From assembly GCA_902774815.1 (NCBI GenBank), contig CACYJV010000007.1:1-64000 (forward strand): DNA of 64,000 nucleotides. The letters run 5' to 3'. This stretch comes from an uncultured Prevotellaceae bacterium (GTDB lineage: Bacteria; Bacteroidota; Bacteroidia; Bacteroidales; Bacteroidaceae). Both the position numbers and the translations under genes were made by a program. Below are positions 36,431 to 44,868 of this stretch, one piece after another (the first letter of the stretch is position 1; the number at the start of each line of letters is the position of its first letter). The notes under the pieces are model-generated. The model was given only the letters and a program-made list of their open reading frames with translations. It searched no databases and was not told the origin of the DNA.

Positions 36431-36551
36431 GCTTGATTAGTTCAGAGTTTAGTGTTTAGAGTTTAGAGTATTGTGTTTAGTGGTTAAAACCATCTATGTC
36501 ATTCGGATAAATCAGTGACATCCGTGGTTTTGTAAAATCGTTAATACCGCA
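36431..36551 (+). repeat. ispH leader with GTTTAGAG repeats and a CACGGAT motif
   Basis: GTTCAGAGTTTAGTGTTTAG and further GTTTAGAG-like units (about 36437-36480) are followed by GTGACATCCGTGGTT (36515-36529), the reverse complement of the AACCACGGATGTCAC found at 50044-50058. No promoter consensus is evident. Confidence 0.5.
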
Positions 36552-37448
36552 ATGGTTCAGATTGAAATCGACAATGGCAGCGGTTTCTGCTTTGGAGTGA
36601 CCACAGCCATCAAGAAGGCTGAAGAAGAACTCAGCAAGAAGGACGAAAGTGGAAGGATAGAGGAAGGAAGTCCTTCGCCTATTCTCTATTGTCTGGGCGA
36701 TATCGTTCACAATGGAAAGGAGGTGGAACGGCTTCATGAACGTGGGTTAGTGACCATCAACCACGACGACCTGAAGCATCTGAACGGCGTAAAAGTGTTG
36801 CTGAGAGCACATGGAGAGCCTCCTTCCACCTACGAGACTGCACAACAGAATAAAATAGAGATTATCGATGCCACATGTCCCGTTGTGCTGCAACTGCAAC
36901 GGCGCATCAAACGGCAGTTCGACAGCAACCCTGAGGGACAAATCGTCATCTTCGGAAAGAACGGACATGCCGAAGTGCTGGGACTTGTCGGCCAGACCGA
37001 TGGACGTGCCATTGTCGTTGAGAATCTGGAGGATGTACGTCGGCTTGACTTTTCACGCGACATCTACCTCTATTCACAAACCACCAAGAACCTCGACGAG
37101 TTCCACCAGATCATCCACTTCATACAAACACACATGGCACCGGATGCCACCTTCCGTAGCTTCGACACTATTTGCCGACAGGTAGCCAACCGTATGCCAG
37201 CCATTGCAGCCTTTGCCGAACGCCATGACCTCATTCTCTTTGTGTCGGGGCGCAAGAGCAGCAATGGACGCGTACTTTTCAACGAATGTTTGCAACGCAA
37301 TCCACGCAGCCATCACATCGAAAGTCCAACAGAAATCGACCTTTCGTGGCTCGATGGCGTGCAGACCATTGGCATCTGCGGTGCCACCAGCACGCCTAAG
37401 TGGCTTATGGAACAGTGCCGTGACTACATTTTAAGTCACGTACAGTAA
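36552..37448 (+). CDS. ispH: 4-Hydroxy-3-methylbut-2-enyl diphosphate reductase
   Basis: 298 residues. It makes isopentenyl and dimethylallyl diphosphate in the last step of the methylerythritol phosphate pathway. The iron-sulfur cysteines are in GSGFCFGVTTAIK (Cys13), IDATCPVVLQLQ and DTICRQVANRM. Conserved substrate-binding sequences include RAHGEPPSTY, FGKNGHAEVLG, SGRKSSNGRVLF and GICGATSTPKWLM. It ends 12 bp from the convergent helicase gene and supplies the substrate for the polyprenyl synthase at 22.9 kb. The lipoprotein-type signal is absent, so it is cytoplasmic. Confidence 0.97.
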   Translation: MVQIEIDNGSGFCFGVTTAIKKAEEELSKKDESGRIEEGSPSPILYCLGDIVHNGKEVERLHERGLVTINHDDLKHLNGVKVLLRAHGEPPSTYETAQQNKIEIIDATCPVVLQLQRRIKRQFDSNPEGQIVIFGKNGHAEVLGLVGQTDGRAIVVENLEDVRRLDFSRDIYLYSQTTKNLDEFHQIIHFIQTHMAPDATFRSFDTICRQVANRMPAIAAFAERHDLILFVSGRKSSNGRVLFNECLQRNPRSHHIESPTEIDLSWLDGVQTIGICGATSTPKWLMEQCRDYILSHVQ

Positions 37449-37460
37449 CCAAAAACACGT

Positions 37461-40238
37461 TCAACTGAAGTACTTCATAATGGAATTCATAAACCTTGTG
37501 AGGTCACGTTGCCGTGGTTGATTGTGCCAGTCCAGTCTTGTCAGACATTGTGAAACATAGAGACGTCGCCGTGCACGCGTCAGTGCAACGTAGAATTTGC
37601 GTGCATCTTCGGCAATTCCGCTTGGATTGTTGCGGTTGAAGTAGTTCGGATAGCGGTCTTCAACGGCATCAAACACAATCACATTGTCAAACTCCAACCC
37701 TTTGGCTTTATGAACTGTAGAGACGAAAATGCGCTCTTGCAGCGTGCTACTGTTACAAAGGTCGGCTTCCTTCAACGTATTCATCTCAATGATATGGGCA
37801 CTAAGTTGTTGCCCGAGCGTATGCTCAAGACTGGTGTCCACAAGATCGTGCTCCAGGTAATTGGTGATGTAGTGCAACTTCCCTATGGGATTGATGATTT
37901 CATGGTCAACAAAGTAATCGTGAGCATGCTGAAGGGCTGCGACCAACAAGCAGGGTTCCGTTGACGAAAGCTGCCCGTCATCATCGGTAGGAACCTCGTA
38001 TAGCTGTGCTATTGCACTGCGATAGAGTTCGCCATAGCTACGTCTCAGCGTGGCAATGCGTTCCTGCACACGTCGCTGAGCCATAAACTGCTGTTGCCGG
38101 GGCAACACCTGCTTCGCCTGTTCATAGCAATAGCGCACCAGCGAACACGTGGCTGCCACGTCGGCATCAGCCAGATGTGAGTTCTCGCCTTCAAGGCCAA
38201 GCACGTTGAGCAGGTATTTCAGCTTGTATTGTTTCAGGTCGGGGCGCAACATCCTGATCAGTTTCAGCGAGTCGAAGGGCATTTCCCCACTCCATTTCTC
38301 TGCCAAGGCATTGCATTGCAGGTTTGCGGCATTGTTTTTCAGCATCTGCCAGTCGTACATGGCATTGTGTCCCAAGAGCACACTGTCGCCCACATAGTCG
38401 GCAAAGCGCTGAAGCCCTTCTACTGGAGCCAGCAATTCGTGATGCTTCAACTCTTCAATGATGGGATTAGGCACATCACCCAGCATCTCGGGGATGGGGC
38501 GTGTTGTCTGCATAAACACGTTGAACTCACTGCCTTCCACCACCCTGCCCTGCCGCAGGCGCACCGCAGCAATCTGAACAATCTGGTCCTCGCATGTGTC
38601 CAACCCTGTGGTCTCCGTATCGAACACCACGATGTCGCGTTCCTCATAGGTCTGGACAAACTGCTGCACATAGGTACTACCGTCGTAACACAAAAAATCG
38701 CTGGGCAACATGGCACGTTCGATGAGCGAACGCACAAGGTTGTGGCCGTAGGCATTCGATGCCGTCACGCCTAATCCTCGCATCAGACGAGCCCAAGCGA
38801 TGAAGTTATGCTCGTTGACCAACACCGTCAGATGGGCAAAGAGCAGCCTTACCTCTTTAGAAGCAAAGAGATCGTCGCCCGACACCTTAAAGTGTGGCAA
38901 CTGCATCTTCATCAATTCGGCACTTACCATGTCGGCATCCTGATTGGCATTCACGACGATGGCCGTTGTCTCGTCTGGATGGCTCTCGTTAAGCATGTGG
39001 GCCACGTGAGCCACGTCGTAGTATTCCGTTTCCAATGTATTGCTTCGCAACAGGCGGAGCGGCTTCATGGCTCCGTCATCACCGTCTTTCCCAGCCCCCT
39101 CGAGCCCGGAGGCGCCATGGACGCATTTGGGTAGGAGCTGCTCATCGATGTGCAGCACTACACGGGCATATTCGTTGTAGACGTTCAGCAGATATTCTGG
39201 CGACCGATGGTTGGTGGAAAGGTGGTGCAGATGTCCCACACAGCGTTGGCGCAACAGGTCGAGAGTGCTCAATTTAGCTCCCATGAACGAAAAGATGGCC
39301 TGCTGTTCATCGCCCAGATACATCACCGTCCATTCCCCACTTTGCTTGTTCAGCATCAGGTCAATGATGGCCAGTTGCAGCGGGTTCAGGTCCTGGACCT
39401 CGTCCACCTGTATCCAGTGATATTTCTTATAGGATGCCCTCTCATCATCATCTGTTTCAAGAAGCGTATCGCCCCTCATCGCCTCGTAAGCCATGATGAG
39501 CAAATCCTCGAAGTCAACGAGCTGATTGTCACGCTTATACTGTTCATAGCTACGGGCAACGGTCATACGCTTCAAAAGCCGGTCGATGCTAACCTGTGAA
39601 CCCAGGTCATAGCCGTCATTGCGCGAAGCTGCCAGATAGAAGTCGGTGTCGCGATAGATGTCGCCCATCGTTTGGGCATTGAATTCCATGCGCTGCATCT
39701 GGCAAATGGTCTTCAAGGCTCCGATGTCGTCGGCCGTCAGCACTTCTGGATGTTGGCGAAGGGCTTTAGGATGCTCAGCCACAATCTGGTGCAACAGGTG
39801 CGAGAGATGTATTATCTCGAAGTATTCACGACGGCGTTGCGGGCTTTCCATCACCTGAACCTCGTCCTCGTCCAGAAAACGTGCCACGATGCTGACAGCA
39901 TCTTCATCGTCGATAATCGAGGTCTCAGCCGCTACGATGTTGTTTTCGAACAGGAACTTTGAACAAAAGCGGTGCACATTGCCCACATAAACTTTCGAAA
40001 CGTCATTTTCACCGATAGCTTGACCGATTCTCTCCTGCATGCCTCGTGCTGCCCGGTTGGTGAATGTCAAACAGAGCATGTCGTCATAAGCCACGCCATC
40101 GGCATGAGCTCTTCGTATGCGTTCGGTCAATATCTGTGTCTTACCGCATCCTGGAGGTGCCAAAACCAAGTGGTAGCCGCCTTCAGCATTGATCACTCGC
40201 CACTGACTTTCATCGGGTTGGAAACTCATTTCATTCAT
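37461..40238 (-). CDS. UvrD-like helicase with embedded DEDDh exonuclease
   Basis: 925 residues from ATG 40238, chosen because GGAAAAG precedes it and a promoter lies 22 bp upstream. An in-frame extension to 40424 is only translated repeat. Helicase superfamily 1 motifs: Walker A APPGCGKT (residues 27-34), LTFTNRAARGMQER, Walker B WIQVDEVQDLNPLQ, then STVHKAKGLEFDNVIV (near 845) and FYVALTRARRRLYV (near 885). Between about 535 and 700 a DnaQ-like exonuclease is inserted: DTETTGLD, GHNAMYDWQML and HLADADVAAT, the ExoI, ExoII and ExoIII motifs. A helicase with a proofreading-type 3'-5' exonuclease suggests repair or recombination end-processing. The gene stands alone. Confidence 0.9.
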   Translation of the reverse strand: MNEMSFQPDESQWRVINAEGGYHLVLAPPGCGKTQILTERIRRAHADGVAYDDMLCLTFTNRAARGMQERIGQAIGENDVSKVYVGNVHRFCSKFLFENNIVAAETSIIDDEDAVSIVARFLDEDEVQVMESPQRRREYFEIIHLSHLLHQIVAEHPKALRQHPEVLTADDIGALKTICQMQRMEFNAQTMGDIYRDTDFYLAASRNDGYDLGSQVSIDRLLKRMTVARSYEQYKRDNQLVDFEDLLIMAYEAMRGDTLLETDDDERASYKKYHWIQVDEVQDLNPLQLAIIDLMLNKQSGEWTVMYLGDEQQAIFSFMGAKLSTLDLLRQRCVGHLHHLSTNHRSPEYLLNVYNEYARVVLHIDEQLLPKCVHGASGLEGAGKDGDDGAMKPLRLLRSNTLETEYYDVAHVAHMLNESHPDETTAIVVNANQDADMVSAELMKMQLPHFKVSGDDLFASKEVRLLFAHLTVLVNEHNFIAWARLMRGLGVTASNAYGHNLVRSLIERAMLPSDFLCYDGSTYVQQFVQTYEERDIVVFDTETTGLDTCEDQIVQIAAVRLRQGRVVEGSEFNVFMQTTRPIPEMLGDVPNPIIEELKHHELLAPVEGLQRFADYVGDSVLLGHNAMYDWQMLKNNAANLQCNALAEKWSGEMPFDSLKLIRMLRPDLKQYKLKYLLNVLGLEGENSHLADADVAATCSLVRYCYEQAKQVLPRQQQFMAQRRVQERIATLRRSYGELYRSAIAQLYEVPTDDDGQLSSTEPCLLVAALQHAHDYFVDHEIINPIGKLHYITNYLEHDLVDTSLEHTLGQQLSAHIIEMNTLKEADLCNSSTLQERIFVSTVHKAKGLEFDNVIVFDAVEDRYPNYFNRNNPSGIAEDARKFYVALTRARRRLYVSQCLTRLDWHNQPRQRDLTRFMNSIMKYFS

Positions 40239-40259
40239 CTTTTCCACAACTTTATGTCG

Positions 40260-40415
40260 CAAAGTTACGAATAAGCGAGTGAAATGCAAAGCAAAAACAA
40301 AAGTTTTTGGTTTCATTTCCGAGCGAAAGTAATTTCGACGAATGTCAAAGTTACGAATAAGCGAGTGAAATGCAAAGCAAAAACAAAAGTTTTTGGTTTC
40401 ATTTCCGAGCGAAAG
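40260..40415 (-). repeat. Tandem pair of 70-bp promoter-bearing repeats
   Basis: Two identical 70-bp copies (40260-40329 and 40346-40415), 86 bp apart, each beginning CAAAGTTACGAATAAGCGAG and containing CAAAAACAAAAGTTTTTG, a short inverted repeat. CAAAGTTA at 40260-40267 reads TAACTTTG on the minus strand and is the -7 box for the helicase gene. Each copy thus carries a promoter box. A start of a third copy (CAATGTTACGAA, 40432) is visible. Confidence 0.9.
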
Positions 40416-40467
40416 GAAGTTCAAAGGATATCAATGTTACGAAAAAAGCGTAACCTGCAAATAATTA

Positions 40468-40737
40468 GGCAATAATATAAGAGTAGACCCGTGAGTGAAT
40501 TAGTGACTTCGTAGAAGTCGCAATATCAGTAACCCCAGGTCTACTGACCTGGGAATGAGAATCCTCGTGTGGGAATGCCGACTTCGAAGATGTCGCACGA
40601 AATGAAGACATAGCTAGGTGCGACATCTTCGAAGTCGTTTTTATATTCTTAACTGCAATTGTCCCCAGGTCAGCAGACCTGGGGTTACTGATATTCGACC
40701 TCTTCGAGGTCGGCGGGTCATCATCTATATTATTTCC
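40468..40737. repeat. Nested palindromic repeat element with terminal inverted repeats (copy 1)
   Basis: Ends GGCAATAATATAAGAGTAGACCC (40468-40490; quoted as GGCAATAATATA and AGAGTAGACCC) and a complementary right end at 40715-40737 that ends ATATTATTTCC. Inside, a perfect 20-bp arm pair (40522-40541 with 40676-40695) surrounds a second perfect pair (40579-40598 with 40618-40637, CGACTTCGAAGATGTCGCAC). Smaller hairpins carry CCAGGTC-NNNN-GACCTGG. It looks like a MITE or REP-type mobile repeat, or a structured RNA. Confidence 0.85.
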
Positions 40738-40742
40738 AATAA

Positions 40743-41885
40743 TTATTCTGAAGAAAGCCTGCGTAGATGGCACGTCAACAGACGGCCTTGTCCATCGCGC
40801 AGATGCATGCCATTGCCCCGACAGTAACGCCACATATCGCACTCGCCACATTCGTCCTTGTGCATCCACTCGCGATTACGATAAAGTCCGAACCGATGTT
40901 CCCATACGTCCATAAAATCGTCTTGATAGATGTTTCCCTGAACATAATCCGAGCGGATGCTAGCGCAGGCTGATATGTTTCCATCCACCAAGACCGACCC
41001 CACCAACACACCTGCACGGCAGAAATAAAAACCATCGCGTACTTCACTCTCGTAAGTACCCAGAAATCCTTCGCAGCCATAGCTTGCCTTGATGCGCCCT
41101 TCACGACGCGTGTCGCGGATGAAAGCCATCAAACCGCGCAGATGCTCGTTCGTAAGTTGTAGTTCTGGATCGCTGGCAGCTCTGCCAACGGGAAACACAG
41201 TGAACAATCGCCATGCGTTAACGCCTTTTTCAATGAGGTACTCGCACAGGGATGACAGTTCTTCATAGTTATGTTCCGTCACGCAAGTCACAACGTCGTA
41301 CTTGAAATAGGGATACCTTGTCCCGTCTGTTGCGATACCATCGCAACCCTTCGCGCCCTCTTTCACACAAGCAAGCAGGCTAAGTGCCCTGTCAACGCGG
41401 TCGAAGCTGAGTTCATGACCACGCATCCAGTTGTGATTTTCGCGCAGTCCGTCGATGCTGATGGTCATCGAATGCATGCCCGCTCGAAGCAATGAATGCA
41501 GCTTCTCAGCCGTCAGCGCCAGCCCGTTGCTCACCATGCCCCACGGAAATCCACGCTCGTAGATGCCAAGTCCACATTCCACGATGTCGCTCCGCAAGAG
41601 TGGCTCGCCTCCCGTTACGATGACGAACACCTGATGGGCATCGGTCCTTGCTGCGATCGAGTCCAACACGCCGAAGAAGTCCTCGCGTGGCATGTCGGTC
41701 TTCCCCATTGTTGGAGGCAACGACTTGCAATCGCTGCCACAATGGCGACAATGGAGGTTGCACCGCAACGTGCACTCCCAGAACAACTGCCTCAGCGGAT
41801 GCTCTTTGGCCAGATTTAACTGTATGCGTCGCGCCGTTTCCAGTGCCAACCGCTTGCGAAAGCCTAGTTTTCGTGCGTCTTCCAT
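40743..41885 (-). CDS. Radical SAM/SPASM enzyme of the lipoprotein-associated type
   Basis: 380 residues from ATG 41885. The radical SAM cluster motif CNLHCRHC (Cys42, 46, 49; preceded by ECTLR) is followed by GGEPLLRSDIV and the usual half-barrel. The C-terminal SPASM-like region has FYFCRAG, ISACASI and CGECDMWRYCRG with a final Cys, giving auxiliary iron-sulfur cluster ligands. The combination resembles the radical SAM partner of the radical SAM-associated lipoprotein family known only from genome annotation. The lipoprotein gene is 36 bp upstream on the same strand and would be the substrate or co-factor. Reaction unknown; SPASM members typically modify peptides. Confidence 0.85.
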   Translation of the reverse strand: MEDARKLGFRKRLALETARRIQLNLAKEHPLRQLFWECTLRCNLHCRHCGSDCKSLPPTMGKTDMPREDFFGVLDSIAARTDAHQVFVIVTGGEPLLRSDIVECGLGIYERGFPWGMVSNGLALTAEKLHSLLRAGMHSMTISIDGLRENHNWMRGHELSFDRVDRALSLLACVKEGAKGCDGIATDGTRYPYFKYDVVTCVTEHNYEELSSLCEYLIEKGVNAWRLFTVFPVGRAASDPELQLTNEHLRGLMAFIRDTRREGRIKASYGCEGFLGTYESEVRDGFYFCRAGVLVGSVLVDGNISACASIRSDYVQGNIYQDDFMDVWEHRFGLYRNREWMHKDECGECDMWRYCRGNGMHLRDGQGRLLTCHLRRLSSE

Positions 41886-41921
41886 CACATTTATCGTTAA
41901 TAGACAAGGGCCGAAGGCTTC

Positions 41922-42380
41922 TTATTCCTTCTTCAACTTCGCGTTGGCCGACAGCTCGTACTCACCTTCATACCAGTTGCCGTCGCCTTTCCTCACTTTT
42001 ACCTTCGCCATGTCGCCTGCGGAAACGGAATCCGATGCAAACAAACCGCCGTTTTCCTCGCCGTCGACATCCTCAAACACGACCTTCATCTTCGGATCAA
42101 TCCAGCCGCTGCGCACCTCTTTTGTCGTGTAGCGACCCTCCTTGTCCGTGTATGCAGTCTGCTCCGTCGTACCATCGTTGAAGTTCTGATAGCCACGCGT
42201 CGTCACACGGATGCCTTCGATGGGATGTCCTTCGGCATCAGTCACCTGACCTACCACGTGAAAGTCGACAGTTGGCGTTCCATATTCTTCCGTACCATTC
42301 TCCGTGCAGGCCTCAAAACCCAATAATACAAGCAGTGCTGACAGCGCACTGTTTGCTATTCTATACCATTTCTTTTTCAT
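41922..42380 (-). CDS. Radical SAM-associated lipoprotein
   Basis: 152 residues from ATG 42380 (the frame opens further upstream, but the signal peptide starts here). The N-terminus MKKKWYRIANSALSALLVLL ends GFEAC, a lipobox with Cys25. The mature part is a carboxypeptidase-regulatory-like beta sandwich (VVGQVTDAEGHPIEGIRVTT, then YTDKEGRYTT). The size, the lipobox and the CarboxypepD_reg-like fold match the small lipoprotein partner in the family named from co-occurrence with the adjacent radical SAM enzyme. It is transcribed first from the promoter at 42397-42390. No obvious core peptide motif such as Cys-rich or Trp/Lys repeats is seen. Confidence 0.82.
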   Translation of the reverse strand: MKKKWYRIANSALSALLVLLGFEACTENGTEEYGTPTVDFHVVGQVTDAEGHPIEGIRVTTRGYQNFNDGTTEQTAYTDKEGRYTTKEVRSGWIDPKMKVVFEDVDGEENGGLFASDSVSAGDMAKVKVRKGDGNWYEGEYELSANAKLKKE

Positions 42381-42389
42381 ATTATGCTG

Positions 42390-42397
42390 CAAAATTA
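42390..42397 (-). promoter_or_regulatory. -7 box of the lipoprotein/radical SAM operon
   Basis: TAATTTTG on the minus strand (42397-42390) lies 10 bp before the lipoprotein ATG; the -33 position reads TTTT. The leader would be very short. Confidence 0.5.
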
Positions 42398-42489
42398 AGC
42401 ATTTTCCGTCCTTAAAACGCACGGAAACCAAAAAACTTGCATCAAGATATAAAATAATTGGCCTACTTTTTGCGTTTTTAACTATAGAT

Positions 42490-42810
42490 ATGAAGATTAT
42501 CCACAACCGACTGATTCCGTTCCGCAAGTACGACGCCATCAACATCTGCGGTTTGCTGTTCTGCCGCAAGGGCGTTACCATCACGACGGAACTCATCCAG
42601 CATGAGCGCATCCATACGGCACAGATGCTGGAGATGTTCATTGTGGGCTTCTACATATGGTACTTCATCGAATGGCTCTTCCGCCTGCCTATGCACGGAC
42701 GTGCTTACCTGAACATCTCGTTCGAACGCGAAGCCTACGCTCACATGTACGATCCCAACTACCTGCTCTACCGCCGCCGTTTCGCTTGGACAAAGTACCT
42801 AAGGAGCTGA
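42490..42810 (+). CDS. Small membrane protein with HExxH motif
   Basis: 106 residues from ATG 42490, chosen because the upstream in-frame part reads back through the promoter region. It contains HERIH at residues 38-42, a zinc-protease-type HExxH, then one membrane helix (MFIVGFYIWYFIEWLF, about 50-65) and, 20 residues on, FEREAYAHMYD, whose Glu could be the third zinc ligand. The organisation is that of a minimal membrane metalloprotease or a stand-alone homologue of BlaR1/M48-type peptidases. The family name is not recognised. It diverges from the lipoprotein/radical SAM operon and ends toward typA. Confidence 0.75.
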   Translation: MKIIHNRLIPFRKYDAINICGLLFCRKGVTITTELIQHERIHTAQMLEMFIVGFYIWYFIEWLFRLPMHGRAYLNISFEREAYAHMYDPNYLLYRRRFAWTKYLRS

Positions 42811-42845
42811 TTGTTGTTGAATACCCTTTCCTCGGTGCAAACAAA

Positions 42846-42977
42846 GCGTAGCTTTAGCCTATGAAACCCATAGCTTTGCGGCATAAAAAACTATGCTTTG
42901 CACGGCATAAAGCATAGCTTTAGAACCGACAAAGCATAGTAATTGTGTGAATAAACGATAGCCCTTTTAAGGCGGGG
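42846..42977. repeat. 22-bp-period repeat array between HExxH gene and typA
   Basis: Six units start at 42846, 42868, 42890, 42912, 42934 and 42956, exactly 22 bp apart. First halves read GCGTAGCTTTAG, CCATAGCTTTGC, ACTATGCTTTGC, GCATAGCTTTAG, GCATAGTAATTG, CGATAGCCC; second halves vary and end in A-rich sequence. CTATGCTTT (42891-42899) and AAAGCATAG (42909-42917) form a hairpin. It fills the convergent gap. Confidence 0.85.
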
Positions 42978-42983
42978 GCACCT

Positions 42984-44786
42984 CTAACTCTTGTTCGCTT
43001 TCTTGCGTTGATCGTGGTCGAGGATTGTCTTGCGCATACGCATCGACTTCGGAGTCACCTCAACGAGCTCATCTGTCTTGATATACTCCAGACATTCCTC
43101 CAGACTCATGATCACTTTCGGCACGATGCGAGCCTTGTCGTCCGTACCCGATGCACGCACGTTGGTCAGCTGCTTAGCCTTGCAGACGTTGATCACGAGG
43201 TCGTTGTCGTGCACATGCTCGCCTACCACCTGTCCCAAATAGACTTCTTCGCCCGGATCGATGAAGAATTTTCCGCGATCCTGCAGCTTGTCGATGGCAT
43301 AGGCATAGGCCGTGCCTGTCTCCAGGGCAATCATCGAACCATTCTGCCTGCGCTGGATGTCGCCCTTATATGGTTGGTACTCCTTATAGCGGTGGGCCAT
43401 GATGGCCTCGCCCTGACTGGCTGTGAGCACATTGGTGCGCAGGCCGATGATACCACGCGACGGGATGTCGAACTCAATGTTTACGCGATCGCCCTGACTC
43501 TCCATGCTCGTCAGTTCGCCCTTGCGGCGCGTCACCATGTCAATCATTTTCGACGAGAATTCCTCGGGCACGTTGATGGTGAGCTCCTCAATAGGCTCAC
43601 ACTTCTGTCCGTTAATCTCTTTATAGATGACCTGCGGCTGTCCCACCTGCAGTTCGTAGCCCTCGCGGCGCATCGTTTCAATGAGCACACTCAGGTGCAA
43701 CACGCCGCGACCACTCACCACCCATGCGTCGGTGGAGTCCTCGAAGGGTTCAACACGCAGCGCCAGGTTCTTCTCCAGTTCGCGTTGCAGGCGATCACCG
43801 ATGTGTCGGCTTGTGCAGAACTTGCCTTCCTTACCGAAGAAGGGCGAGTCGTTGATGGTAAACAGCATCGACATCGTAGGCTCATCGATGGCAATCGGTG
43901 GCAGAGGTTCGGGATTTTCCAGGTCACAGATAGTGTCGCCAATCTCAAACTTCTCCAATCCTATCACGGCACAGATATCGCCTGAGTCCACATGATCGGT
44001 TTTCTGATGGCCCATGCCTTCAAAGGTGTGCAACTCTTTGATCTTCGTACGCTCCTGCGTACCGTCGCGATGGCTGATGGTCACCTGCATGCCGTCCGTC
44101 AGCGTGCCGCGATGCACGCGACCCACTGCAATGCGGCCGGTATAGTTCGAGTAGTCAAGGCTCGTGATCAGCATCTGCGGCGTTCCTTCCAACTGCTTGG
44201 GAGCAGGAATCACCTCCACAATCTTGTCCAACAGGTACTCGATGTTGTCGGTAGGCGTGCGCCAGTCCTCTCCCATCCAGCCCTGCTTGGCCGAACCATA
44301 CACCACGGGGAAGTCCAGCTGGTCCTCAGTGGCATTCAGCGCAAACATCAGGTCGAAAACCATCTCATAGACCTCCTCAGGTCGGCAGTTTGGCTTGTCA
44401 ACCTTGTTCACTACCACAATCGGTTTCAGACCTATCTGCAAGGCTTTCTGCAACACGAAGCGTGTCTGAGGCATCGGGCCCTCGAAGGCATCCACCAATA
44501 GCAGACAGCCGTCGGCCATATTCAGCACGCGCTCCACCTCGCCACCGAAGTCGGCGTGTCCCGGAGTATCGATAATGTTAATCTTGTTTCCTTTCCAATT
44601 GATGCTCACGTTCTTCGAAAGAATCGTGATGCCGCGCTCGCGCTCCAAGTCGTTGGCATCGAGCACCTGCGATGAGTTATCCTGACCGTCGCGGAACAGT
44701 TTTCCCGCGAGCATCATCTTGTCCACGAGCGTCGTTTTGCCGTGGTCAACGTGTGCGATAATCGCTATATTCCTGATATCTTGCAT
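42984..44786 (-). CDS. typA: Ribosome-associated GTPase TypA/BipA
   Basis: 600 residues, standard length. The translational GTPase N-terminus has [14 protein letters not shown] (P-loop), RERGITI (G2), [14 protein letters not shown] (G3) and [14 protein letters not shown] (G4), followed by EF-G-like domains II, III and V and the TypA-specific C-terminal domain ([20 protein letters not shown]). It binds the 70S ribosome and is needed under stress and low temperature. Its promoter (44817-44810) diverges from the rpsO promoter. It is convergent with the HExxH protein gene. Confidence 0.98.
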   Translation of the reverse strand: MQDIRNIAIIAHVDHGKTTLVDKMMLAGKLFRDGQDNSSQVLDANDLERERGITILSKNVSINWKGNKINIIDTPGHADFGGEVERVLNMADGCLLLVDAFEGPMPQTRFVLQKALQIGLKPIVVVNKVDKPNCRPEEVYEMVFDLMFALNATEDQLDFPVVYGSAKQGWMGEDWRTPTDNIEYLLDKIVEVIPAPKQLEGTPQMLITSLDYSNYTGRIAVGRVHRGTLTDGMQVTISHRDGTQERTKIKELHTFEGMGHQKTDHVDSGDICAVIGLEKFEIGDTICDLENPEPLPPIAIDEPTMSMLFTINDSPFFGKEGKFCTSRHIGDRLQRELEKNLALRVEPFEDSTDAWVVSGRGVLHLSVLIETMRREGYELQVGQPQVIYKEINGQKCEPIEELTINVPEEFSSKMIDMVTRRKGELTSMESQGDRVNIEFDIPSRGIIGLRTNVLTASQGEAIMAHRYKEYQPYKGDIQRRQNGSMIALETGTAYAYAIDKLQDRGKFFIDPGEEVYLGQVVGEHVHDNDLVINVCKAKQLTNVRASGTDDKARIVPKVIMSLEECLEYIKTDELVEVTPKSMRMRKTILDHDQRKKANKS

Positions 44787-44809
44787 AGACTAATTGATGA
44801 ATTCGGGTG

Positions 44810-44868
44810 CAAAATTACAACTTTTTTACGAGAAACGTTTGCTATATCAGAAAAATGTTGTAATTTTG
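44810..44868. promoter_or_regulatory. Divergent promoters of typA and rpsO
   Basis: Minus-strand TAATTTTG (44817-44810) serves typA. Plus-strand TTTG (44838-44841), 19 bp, TAATTTTG (44861-44868) serves rpsO and is a full consensus. Confidence 0.75.

Noticed and set aside
40239-40424. Longer N-terminus of the helicase
   Set aside because: The extra 62 codons are translated tandem repeat sequence (note the repeated FHS/FTRL pattern) and lie upstream of the promoter box at 40260-40267.
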